Source: Planctomycetota bacterium (GTDB lineage: Bacteria; Planctomycetota; B15-G4; SIAN01). Taken from it: a stretch of DNA of 64,000 nt. The stretch spans positions 37,270 through 101,269 of the forward strand of contig SIAN01000012.1 in NCBI GenBank assembly GCA_009691715.1, written 5' to 3'. The notes below the pieces were generated by a model. That model was not told where the DNA came from. It saw only the letters and a list, made by a program, of their open reading frames with translations, and did no database searches. A program made the translations under genes and the position numbers. Of the stretch, positions 44,923-52,145 are shown piece by piece; positions within the stretch are counted from its first letter, which is position 1, and every line of letters starts with the position of its first letter.

Positions 44923-46567
44923 CGGCATGCTCCTTATCGTTCTCCGGCACGACCGGCGCGGTGGGTCCGTCCAGGAATTCCGGGATCGCGACATCGGCCG
45001 GCGCATCGCGCAGCGCTTCGTTGGCGATGTCGTTCAGCTCGGCACGCTGCTCGTCCGTGGCGTCGCGGAACGTCTCGTGCACCAGCGACAGGCAGCGGGC
45101 GCGGTTGCGCTGGAGCAGGCAGATGTGCGCCAAACGGATGGCGGCGTTCACCGATTGGCCTGGCAGCTCCTTCCATCGGGCGCACAGGCGCGCGGCGGCT
45201 TCGAGCTGGCCGTCGGCTTGCAGCAGCTCGACGCGCAACTCGATCGCGGGAATGGCGAGTCGCGGGTAGCTCGACCCGGCCGCCCGCTCGAGGCAGACGT
45301 CCGCGCGTTCGCGCAGCCCGCAATCGGCCCAGATTCGGCCTTCGAGGAGATCCGCGGCGTAGCCGATCTCCTCGGTCGGAAGCAACTCGCGCACGCGTCG
45401 GGCCGCGAGCAGCGCAGTGAAGGGATCCTCGAAGTGGTGGTGCGCTTTGCCGAGCAGGAGCCACATCTCCGCGGCATGGCGACCGTTGGCGTGCGCCTTC
45501 ACGTAGTGCTTCGCGCTGGTGACGACGCGGTCCCATCGCTGCAGGCTGGCATCGCTGCGCGCCAGCGCGAGGCAGCCGCGCTCCTTGAGCCGCTCGTCGT
45601 TCGTGGTCGCGAGCGCGAGCTCGATCACGGTGGTGGCGCGCTCGTGGCTGCCGCCCTCGTTCAGCAGCTCGCCCGCCTCGATCATGTTCGTGGGAGAGAG
45701 CCTGCTCTGGGTCTCGATCACCAGGCGCAGCATCAGGTTGGCGTTGGCCGTGTCGCCCTGGCGGCGGAACGAGCGTACGGCCTGCAGGCGCGCGTCGGCG
45801 ACGTAGGCGCTCTCGGCGAACTTCTGCGGGATCAGCAGCCACTGGTTCTGCGCGCTCTTTTCGTCGCCGAGCGCCGCATAGGCATGTCCGCAGCGGTAGT
45901 AGACCAGCGGCAGATCGGCGAACTCGGCCGCCGGATCGGCTGATTCGCCGCCCTCATTGTGCGCGGCTTCGCGTTGACGCCATTGCGTCGCCGAGCTTTC
46001 GAGCTCCGTCCACGCGACTGCCGCGTTTTTGAAGTCGCCGAGCTGGTAGAGCGCGTTGCCGATCTGGAAACGCAGCCGCGGCGCGTCGACCTGCAGCGGG
46101 TCGCGTGCCAGCGAGTTGCGCCAGCCAGCGACCGCGCGGCGCGCCGCCACCTCGGGGTCGACGGAATCGGAGCGGTCGACTTGCAGCCGCAATGCTCCGC
46201 GCGTCCGGTCGGCATAGAGGCCTGCGGCGCCGGCGATCCACTCGATCGCATCCTCGAGCGGCCGGTGCTTCAAGTGGGCGTCGACGGCAGCGGTGGAGAA
46301 CAGCGCCGCCTCGCCGGCTTCGACCCGCAACACGCGCTGGTCGAGCTTCGCGAGCTGCACCAGGATCTCGTGGACCGGCGTGCCGAAGGCGTTCACATGG
46401 ACCAACTCGGGAGCGCCCTGCTTCGAGACCAGCTCGACGCGCACCGACTCGTCCTGCGCCATCACGGCATCCTCCAGCGCGGAATCTGCGGGAGGAGTGG
46501 CGTGGGCGGCCGCGGGCGCGTGCTGCGCCAGCAATGCCGCGACCAGGGAGCCGATCGCGGCGCTCAT
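44912..46567 (-). CDS. Periplasmic TPR protein with an N-terminal STN-like domain
   Basis: A 551-residue protein with a signal peptide (about 1-23). Residues of about 50-125 look like an STN (secretin/TonB N-terminal) domain: 'GTPVHEILVQLAKLDQRVLR', 'HLKHRPLEDAIEWIAGAAGL', 'ALRLQVDRS'. The rest is a chain of TPR-type helix pairs: 'LRFQIGNALYQLGDFKNAAVAW', 'VYYRCGHAYAALGDEKSAQNQW', 'LALARSDASLQRWDRVVTSA'. Two Cys are near 'CLERAAG' and 'CARW'. It is in a flagellar operon, between a membrane-anchored TPR protein and another TPR-like protein. PflA/PflB of Campylobacter are TPR motor-scaffold proteins, which gives one model; this is inference. Confidence 0.75.
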   Translation of the reverse strand: MSAAIGSLVAALLAQHAPAAAHATPPADSALEDAVMAQDESVRVELVSKQGAPELVHVNAFGTPVHEILVQLAKLDQRVLRVEAGEAALFSTAAVDAHLKHRPLEDAIEWIAGAAGLYADRTRGALRLQVDRSDSVDPEVAARRAVAGWRNSLARDPLQVDAPRLRFQIGNALYQLGDFKNAAVAWTELESSATQWRQREAAHNEGGESADPAAEFADLPLVYYRCGHAYAALGDEKSAQNQWLLIPQKFAESAYVADARLQAVRSFRRQGDTANANLMLRLVIETQSRLSPTNMIEAGELLNEGGSHERATTVIELALATTNDERLKERGCLALARSDASLQRWDRVVTSAKHYVKAHANGRHAAEMWLLLGKAHHHFEDPFTALLAARRVRELLPTEEIGYAADLLEGRIWADCGLRERADVCLERAAGSSYPRLAIPAIELRVELLQADGQLEAAARLCARWKELPGQSVNAAIRLAHICLLQRNRARCLSLVHETFRDATDEQRAELNDIANEALRDAPADVAIPEFLDGPTAPVVPENDKEHADGH

Positions 46568-47343
46568 CGCTTCGCCTCCGCGGTGAGGCTCGGCAGTGGC
46601 GCGAGCTGGCCGGTGGCGACCGCCTGCGCGTACCAGGTGTCGGCGACGCGCGCGGCGGCCAGCGTGGCCAGTGACTCACCCTTCTTGTCGAGTCCGTCGC
46701 GGCGCGCCAGCAGTGCACAGAGCTTCTGGCGCGATTCGGCGAAGCGGCCGTCGTCGCGCAGTTCGCTGGCGTCCTCGAGGATCAGCGCCGGCTCGTGGCG
46801 ATCGATGCTCTGGTCGATCGCCAGCAGGTAGTACTTCTGGGCGCGCGGGATGTTGTCCATTGCGCGGTGCGCTTGGCTCAGCAGGAGGTAGGTCTGCGAG
46901 CGCTCCGATTTCGACAGCGCGTGGGGCTGCTCGAGCAGCGGTTCGAGCAGCCGGATGGCGGTCTCGTAGACGCCGCGATCGATGCCGATTCGTGATTCGT
47001 AGAGCAGTCGGTCGATCTCGGCGCCCTTGCTGCTGTCGTGCCCTTCTTGCGGCGCCGTGTTGGTCGGATTCGCGTGGGTCGGCGGTGCCGCGGGGTCCGG
47101 GTACCGCGAAGAGAACAGCTGCAGGGTCTGGACGACCAGCAGCCCGGTCACGACCGCGCCGAAGAACCACATCGCTGCGTTCGAGCTGGGTCCGTAGCCG
47201 TGTTGCGCCGCGCTCGCAGGTTTGTGCGGGGAGAAGAACGCCGCATCAGCGGCGGAATCCAGCAGCGGGTCGGCCATCGACTCGATGGGCGCGCCCCTGC
47301 CCTGGCGCTCTTCTTCCGCGTGCATCACGAGCTCTTTGGCCAT
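46564..47343 (-). CDS. Membrane-anchored TPR-like protein at the head of the flagellar operon
   Basis: A 259-residue protein not matched to a family. About 55 cytoplasmic residues precede one membrane helix ('MWFFGAVVTGLLVVQTLQLF', about 57-77). The periplasmic part holds helix pairs of TPR type: 'IDRGVYETAIRLLEPLLEQP', 'SERSQTYLLLSQAHRAMDNI', 'ARVADTWYAQAVATG'. The first in-frame ATG with a ribosome site (GAGGGG) is 47343; 47325 is an alternative. It is the first gene of the operon that later carries the kinase, activator and basal-body genes. It overlaps the next gene by 4 bp. Confidence 0.7.
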   Translation of the reverse strand: MAKELVMHAEEERQGRGAPIESMADPLLDSAADAAFFSPHKPASAAQHGYGPSSNAAMWFFGAVVTGLLVVQTLQLFSSRYPDPAAPPTHANPTNTAPQEGHDSSKGAEIDRLLYESRIGIDRGVYETAIRLLEPLLEQPHALSKSERSQTYLLLSQAHRAMDNIPRAQKYYLLAIDQSIDRHEPALILEDASELRDDGRFAESRQKLCALLARRDGLDKKGESLATLAAARVADTWYAQAVATGQLAPLPSLTAEAKR

Positions 47344-47421
47344 GGCCCCTCGCCCCGGCGCAGCCGCATCTCGGAAGCTCCTTCCCGGAACTCCTTTCCA
47401 AGACGCTGGCAACGCTCCTAC

Positions 47422-47448
47422 ATCGGGCGATTTCTTCCGTCAGCTTGA
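47422..47448 (-). promoter_or_regulatory. Weak sigma-28-like element before the TPR-flgB-fliN operon
   Basis: On the minus strand TCAAG is followed after 16 bp by CCCGATGT. The boxes resemble the FliA consensus, but the spacing is 1-2 bp too long. The operon encodes early basal-body genes, so a FliA promoter would be unusual; a housekeeping or other promoter may exist nearby. No sigma-54 element with correct spacing is visible in this 140-bp gap. A T-run (seven T) just upstream on the minus strand may belong to it. Confidence 0.3.
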
Positions 47449-47484
47449 GCGCTACCCGGAAAAAAAGGACGCGGCGAGCCGCGA

Positions 47485-48228
47485 TCACTTTCCGAGCGAC
47501 GAGACCAGGCGCTTGACGTCCTCGTCGGAGACCTTGAGGAACAGTTCGACCCGGCGGTGGCTCTGGCCCTTCGCCGCGCTCGCTGCGGCTGGCTCGGTCC
47601 GTGCCTCGATCGTGACGTGCTCGGTGAAAAACGGGACGGTGGTCGACATGAACTTGACCACCGCGATCGCGCGGTCGAGCCCGAGGTTGTACGCCTTCGA
47701 GTCGGAGGCGAACGCGTCGCGGCCGGCGTAGCCGATCACCTGGACCGGGACGTTCAGGTCGCGGATCTTGGTGCCGAGATCTTCGAGCGCCTGCTTGGCC
47801 TCGGGCTTGAGCTCAGGGCGTCCGCGCGTGAAGTTGATCTCGTCGTTCAGTCGGATCAAGAGGCCGGCGTCGTCGCGGGTGACCTCGAACGGCGATCCGC
47901 CCTGGTTGGATTCGCCGGCGCCACCGCGCGCCTCGCCCATCTTCGCGGCGATCTTGTCGAGCGCCGTCTCCGTGTCGCTCGCGCCGGAACCTTGTGCGCC
48001 AGGGCGGAGGCTCGGCAGGAAGGTGTTGCCGTCGTCGGAGAAGAGCCCGCCGCCGCTCAGAAACGAGGTGCGGATGCTCTGCATCGCCGATTCCATCTTG
48101 CCCTTCTCGCTCTGCCCCATCGCGTAGAGCACCGTGAAGAAGGCGAACAGCAGCGTGATGAAGTCGGCGTACGAGACCAGCCAGCGCTCGGCGTTCTCGT
48201 GCTCCTCGTGCTTCTTCTTCCGGGCCAT
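47485..48228 (-). CDS. motB: Stator protein MotB
   Basis: MotB anchors the stator to peptidoglycan and forms the ion channel with MotA. The 247-residue protein has the basic cytoplasmic start, one helix at about 16-38 containing the essential Asp22 ('SYADFITLLFAFFTVLYAMG'), a plug/linker, and a C-terminal OmpA-like domain: 'RLNDEINFTRGRPELKPEAK', 'IGYAGRDAFASDSKAYNLGLDRAIAV'. The ion type cannot be told safely from sequence. The start overlaps the motA stop. Confidence 0.95.
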   Translation of the reverse strand: MARKKKHEEHENAERWLVSYADFITLLFAFFTVLYAMGQSEKGKMESAMQSIRTSFLSGGGLFSDDGNTFLPSLRPGAQGSGASDTETALDKIAAKMGEARGGAGESNQGGSPFEVTRDDAGLLIRLNDEINFTRGRPELKPEAKQALEDLGTKIRDLNVPVQVIGYAGRDAFASDSKAYNLGLDRAIAVVKFMSTTVPFFTEHVTIEARTEPAAASAAKGQSHRRVELFLKVSDEDVKRLVSSLGK

Positions 48229-49019
48229 CAGCCGACGGCCTTGTGCTCTTCGCCGGCCGCGGCCGCGTCATGGTGCGCGTGGTCGCCGAGGATGTCCTGC
48301 AGTTGATCCTCGACGCGGCGGGGGTTCTCGCCCGCCTGGATCGCGAGGATGCCGGTGAGGATGAGCTCCATCTCCAGCATCTCGTGGTGGTAGATCTTCT
48401 TCAGCTTGCTGCCGATGGGCAGCATCACGAGGTTGGCCGCACCGACGCCGTACACGGTGGCGACGAACGCGACGGCGATGCCCGGCCCGAGCTTGCTCGG
48501 ATCGTCCAGGTTATGCATGACGTGGATCAAGCCGAGCACGGCGCCGAGGATTCCGACCGTCGGGCAGAAGCCACCGAGCGTCTCCCAGACCTTCGCGCAG
48601 GCGTTCTTCTCCTCTTCAGCTCGGCCGATCTTCGCTTCCATGATGTTGCGCAGGGCGCCGGCCTCGTAGCCGTCGATCAGCCGGCGGAGGTTTTCCGACA
48701 TGAACGGATTGGTCACGTCGCGCAGCATGTTGTCGAGCGAAAGGAGCCCCTCGCGACGTGCGACGGTGCCGAACGTGACGATCTGCTTGACCAGCGGCGA
48801 GTAGTCGGGGTCCTTGCCGAGGAAGACCTTCTTCAGGTCCTTGAGCGCGGCCATCACCTCGCGCGCGGTGTGCGCGACCATGGTCGCGCCGATCGTCCCG
48901 CCGAACACGATGATCGCGGCCGTCGGCTGCATCAGCGAGCTCAGGTGGCCGCCTTCCAGGTGGTTGCCGAGGACGATCATCCCGAACGCGACGACGATGC
49001 CGAGGATGTTGATGATCAT
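48228..49019 (-). CDS. motA: Stator protein MotA
   Basis: MotA (263 residues) has four membrane helices: at 1-20, 30-52, about 148-170 and 180-202. The cytoplasmic loop between helices 2 and 3 carries the charged residues that face FliG: 'ARREGLLSLDNMLRDVTNPF', 'LRRLIDGYEAGALRNIMEAK'. The conserved helix 3 reads 'GGFCPTVGILGAVLGLIHVM'. It resembles the short MotA/PomA type of many phyla. The order flbD-motA-motB is common outside the enterics; the start overlaps flbD by 4 bp. Confidence 0.96.
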   Translation of the reverse strand: MIINILGIVVAFGMIVLGNHLEGGHLSSLMQPTAAIIVFGGTIGATMVAHTAREVMAALKDLKKVFLGKDPDYSPLVKQIVTFGTVARREGLLSLDNMLRDVTNPFMSENLRRLIDGYEAGALRNIMEAKIGRAEEEKNACAKVWETLGGFCPTVGILGAVLGLIHVMHNLDDPSKLGPGIAVAFVATVYGVGAANLVMLPIGSKLKKIYHHEMLEMELILTGILAIQAGENPRRVEDQLQDILGDHAHHDAAAAGEEHKAVG

Positions 49020-49219
49020 GGGGTCCCCGCGAACGCGTGATTCGCGATCTCACGCTGCCATTGCTTGAAGGCGCTCACGACCTCGTCCAACGTTTCACGC
49101 ACCATGAGCGAGCGGCCGTCGATCAGGCGGAGCATCGTCTCGGGTACCCGTTCGACCGACTCGATGCGGTCGACGTTCAGGCTGATCCTCGTGCCGTCCA
49201 TGCGCGTCAGCGCGATCAT
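49016..49219 (-). CDS. flbD: Small FlbD-family flagellar protein
   Basis: A 67-residue protein of the FlbD family (not the Caulobacter response regulator of that name). The pattern 'MIALTRMDGTRISLNVDRIE' followed by 'TMLRLIDGRSLMVRETLDEVV' is the family signature (I.LT...G..f.lN...I......pdT.i.L.nG....V.E....V). GGAGGAGGG fixes the ATG. It always sits next to motA or flgE; its exact function is unknown. It leads the motA-motB operon. Confidence 0.93.
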   Translation of the reverse strand: MIALTRMDGTRISLNVDRIESVERVPETMLRLIDGRSLMVRETLDEVVSAFKQWQREIANHAFAGTP

Positions 49220-49281
49220 CGATGCACCCTCCTCCGCCCGATGCCGGCGCCGATGCACCGACCGTCACCCGACCTCTTTCG

Positions 49282-49304
49282 ATCGGCAGGACGTTTTTTC
49301 TTGA
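49282..49304 (-). promoter_or_regulatory. Sigma-28 promoter of flbD-motA-motB
   Basis: On the minus strand TCAAG (49304-49300) is followed after 12 bp by GCCGATCG (from 49287). The GCCGAT core is a perfect FliA -10 match; the spacer is 2 bp shorter than the usual 14. The predicted start leaves a leader of about 55 nt with a strong ribosome site. motA and motB are FliA-dependent in many bacteria. Confidence 0.65.
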
Positions 49305-49349
49305 GCCGGTCGGCGCCACGCCGGCGCGGCGCGATTCCCGCGCGGGCTC

Positions 49350-50495
49350 ATGGAAACCCCTGCTCTTGGACGACTTGTGTGCAGTCGATCACGACGTAGT
49401 GGCAAACGATTCCCGCACCGAGACTCCCCGTTGACGCCCTTCGCGCTCCTTCTTTGCCTCGCCCAGGATTCGCGCCTCACCAAGGGCGAACGCCTCGATT
49501 CGTTGCGCCGTGGCCTGCTGGCCGAGCTCGCCGATCCAGCCAACGGGACGGCACTGCTGCGCTGGCTCGGAGTCGCGTTGTTGGCGGTGTGCCTGCTGGT
49601 CCCGCTCGTGCGGTGGATCCGGTGCGCCTTCCTGCGCCATCGGTTTGCGAAACAGCTGCAGCGGATCGGGCTCGAGCGCGATGAGGTGCAGCTCTTCTCG
49701 TCCATCGTGCGCCGTGCACCCGCGACCCTGCTGCTGCGACGACGTCTCGATCCGTACGCGTTCGATCGGGTTGCGCATTCCGTGCTGCGCCGGATGCGCG
49801 TGCCGGCCGAACGTGACGCGACGATGTTGCGAATCCTCGCGCTGCGACATCGACTGCCGTTCCAGGATGGCCAGGTGTTCGGCTCCGCCGAGGTCGGGGC
49901 GCGCATCCACGTGACGTTGGGCGCGGCCGAGGACGCGCCGAGCTACCGCGCGGACGTGCTGGCGATCCAGGCGAACGCGTTGAAGGTCGCCCTGCTGCAA
50001 CGCGAGGATGGGCCGCCGTTGGTGCCGGGAATGATCGTGCGGCTGAAGGCGCGTCTGCAGGGCAAGACGTGCGAGACGGCCGCGCTGGTCCGCCATCGCG
50101 TCGACGGCGTGCAGCCGCGCGTCTATGTCACCCGGCTGGCGCCGTTCCTCCGCAGCCGGCTCGCGCTGCGCATTCGGAGCGTGAGCGTCCAGGCGAAGAT
50201 CGAACTCATCGAGCGCCTGCCGTCGCGCATCACCGAAAACAAGGCGCCGGTCGCCGAGGGTCTGGTGACGCGCGACTCGATCGCGGGCGTCTACGTTGCC
50301 GTGAAGCGCGCCCGACTCAACTTCGGCGAGGCGGTGCGGCTCGACGCCGACACGCTCTCCGGCGAATACGTCGTGTTCGACGAGATCTCGAGTTCGCTCG
50401 AGCAGTCGCACTACTTCCTCATCCGCGTCTCCACCCGGTACCTCGACGCTGTTCCACCCGTCGCGGCGAAGTCGAAACAAGTCGCGGCCCGCTGA
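49350..50495 (+). CDS. YcgR/PilZ-like flagellar brake protein
   Basis: A 381-residue protein with a membrane helix at about 72-92 ('RWLGVALLAVCLLVPLVRWI'). The cytoplasmic half follows the YcgR plan. The N-terminal domain has 'GARIHVTLG', 'SYRADVLAIQANALKVALLQ' and 'LVPGMIVRLKARLQGKTCET'. Then comes the PilZ switch arginines in 'RSRLALRIR' (about 268-276, R-x3-R) and the PilZ barrel. The second PilZ motif, D/N-x-S-x2-G, reads R-D-S-I-A-G, so c-di-GMP binding may be weakened. It is divergent from flbD-motA-motB, which fits a brake on the motor. A TTG at 49431 is an alternative start. Confidence 0.7.
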   Translation: METPALGRLVCSRSRRSGKRFPHRDSPLTPFALLLCLAQDSRLTKGERLDSLRRGLLAELADPANGTALLRWLGVALLAVCLLVPLVRWIRCAFLRHRFAKQLQRIGLERDEVQLFSSIVRRAPATLLLRRRLDPYAFDRVAHSVLRRMRVPAERDATMLRILALRHRLPFQDGQVFGSAEVGARIHVTLGAAEDAPSYRADVLAIQANALKVALLQREDGPPLVPGMIVRLKARLQGKTCETAALVRHRVDGVQPRVYVTRLAPFLRSRLALRIRSVSVQAKIELIERLPSRITENKAPVAEGLVTRDSIAGVYVAVKRARLNFGEAVRLDADTLSGEYVVFDEISSSLEQSHYFLIRVSTRYLDAVPPVAAKSKQVAAR

Positions 50496-50579
50496 GGCGG
50501 AGCCGCCTTCCGCCGCGCGCCTCGATAGGCGAAGATCCGGCGCCGTCGCGAGTGCGGCGGGGTCGGAGGTCGCGGCGCA

Positions 50580-52145
50580 ATGGACGGAGGTCGCGGAGAG
50601 CCATGCGCCATTGGCGCTCGCGCGGACCGACGCGCGGAGTGGGCGGCGCTGGCCGTGATCGTCGCGTGGGCCCTCGCAGCGCGTTGGCCCGGTCTCGTCG
50701 GCCCGTTCGGTGAGGGGTGGCAGCACGTCGGCGCGATGTACGCGTTGCAGGCGCGCAACCTGCTGCGCTACGGGCCGCTGGCGACGATGGGCGCCGGCGT
50801 GTTGAACGCCGAGGTGGCGGCGCCTGACGACTGGATCTGGTACGTCCACCATCCGCCGGGCCACCTGTGGTCGATGGCCGCCTCGTCGGTGTTGTTCGGC
50901 GCGACGGCATTCGCCGCCAAGCTGCCGGGCGTCATGGCCGCGCTGCTGCAAGTGGTCGTGATCCATCGGCTGGTCGCCAGCGTGCTTTCGGTGCGAGCCG
51001 GCCTCGCCGCGGCGCTGATGACCGCCGCCCTGCCGGCCGGCGCCTACTTCTCGACCCATGGCAGCGAGCTCGGGCCGCTGACGATGGCGGCGGGATTGCT
51101 TGCGCTGCTGCTCGACGAGCGGGCGCGGGCACGAGCGCCTGATCGGCCGGCGATGGCGGGCGTCGTCGCGGCACTCGCCGTCTCCTGCCTCGCCGCGTGG
51201 GTCGGCGTCGTGTTCGCGGGCGTGATCGCGCTGCGCGACCTCAGTGGCCGGCGCTTCCGGCGCGCGCTGGTGGTCGCTGCGCCGGCGGTTTTGGTCGCGC
51301 TGGTGGTGATGGCGCAGAACGGCTGGGTCGAATGGCGCTATGGCGACGCACTGCAGGGCGGCAGCCTGCTCGAGTCCTTCGAGGGCCATGGCATGGACGG
51401 CCTGCTCCGCGCCAACATCGACGTCGGCTTCGCGCTGAAGAAGCTTCGCGGCCACGCACGATTCGACTTCACCACCGCTGGCGCGATCGCCGCTGCGCTC
51501 GGGCTGATCGGCCTGTTCGTGTTGCACTGGCGACGGACGGTCGAGTCGCGGGCGGCAGGTTGGCTCGCGCTGCGGCTCGCCGCGGTCGCGCTCGGCTACA
51601 CGGTGCCGCTGCTGCAGGCGACGTTGATGCACCGCTACTGGCTATTGGTCGCGCTGCCGTTGGTCGCGCTGCTGGTTGGCACGGCGGTCCATCTGGCGGC
51701 GGTCGGTCGTGTTCGCGGGATCGCGACGGCGATGCTGCTGCTCGCGATCGCCGGGAGCGCGACGCTGAAGGTGTGGCGCGCTCACGCGAACGACGAGACC
51801 GCCTGGTACGAGGAGGCGGGTCGCTTCGTGCGCGAGCAGACGCCACCCGACGCGCAAGTGTTCACCGTTGAGCACGGATCGTCGTGCCTCGGCTTCTACG
51901 CGCAGCGATCGGTGAATGGCGGCGTCAGTGATGCGCTGGTTCCCGACGGGCCACCTGGCGACGAGCCGCTTCTGCCGTCGGCCCATCCCTGGTTCCTGAT
52001 CGCGTTGCCACCGGTGATGCCGCCCGCCGATCCGTGGGCAGGCGTCGCCGCCTGGCTCGACCGCTGGTTCGTGCCGCGCATCGCGGTCCTTGATGGCGGC
52101 CGCCACGAGACGCGCCTCTACGACCTGTCGGAGCGCGCGCGATGA
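50580..52145 (+). CDS. GT39/ArnT-type membrane glycosyltransferase
   Basis: A 521-residue integral membrane protein with about 10-12 helices and a periplasmic C-terminal part. An early acidic loop after helix 1 ('PFGEGWQHVGAMYALQARNL') and a conserved 'WYVHHPPGHLWSMAASSVLF' segment match the PMT_2/ArnT-like family (GT39/GT83), which moves sugars from lipid carriers in the periplasm. It overlaps the following SGNH gene by 4 bp. Its place after the motor genes and before a GT2 gene with a sigma-54 promoter suggests glycan work linked to the flagellum or envelope. The acceptor is unknown. Confidence 0.8.
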   Translation: MDGGRGEPCAIGARADRRAEWAALAVIVAWALAARWPGLVGPFGEGWQHVGAMYALQARNLLRYGPLATMGAGVLNAEVAAPDDWIWYVHHPPGHLWSMAASSVLFGATAFAAKLPGVMAALLQVVVIHRLVASVLSVRAGLAAALMTAALPAGAYFSTHGSELGPLTMAAGLLALLLDERARARAPDRPAMAGVVAALAVSCLAAWVGVVFAGVIALRDLSGRRFRRALVVAAPAVLVALVVMAQNGWVEWRYGDALQGGSLLESFEGHGMDGLLRANIDVGFALKKLRGHARFDFTTAGAIAAALGLIGLFVLHWRRTVESRAAGWLALRLAAVALGYTVPLLQATLMHRYWLLVALPLVALLVGTAVHLAAVGRVRGIATAMLLLAIAGSATLKVWRAHANDETAWYEEAGRFVREQTPPDAQVFTVEHGSSCLGFYAQRSVNGGVSDALVPDGPPGDEPLLPSAHPWFLIALPPVMPPADPWAGVAAWLDRWFVPRIAVLDGGRHETRLYDLSERAR

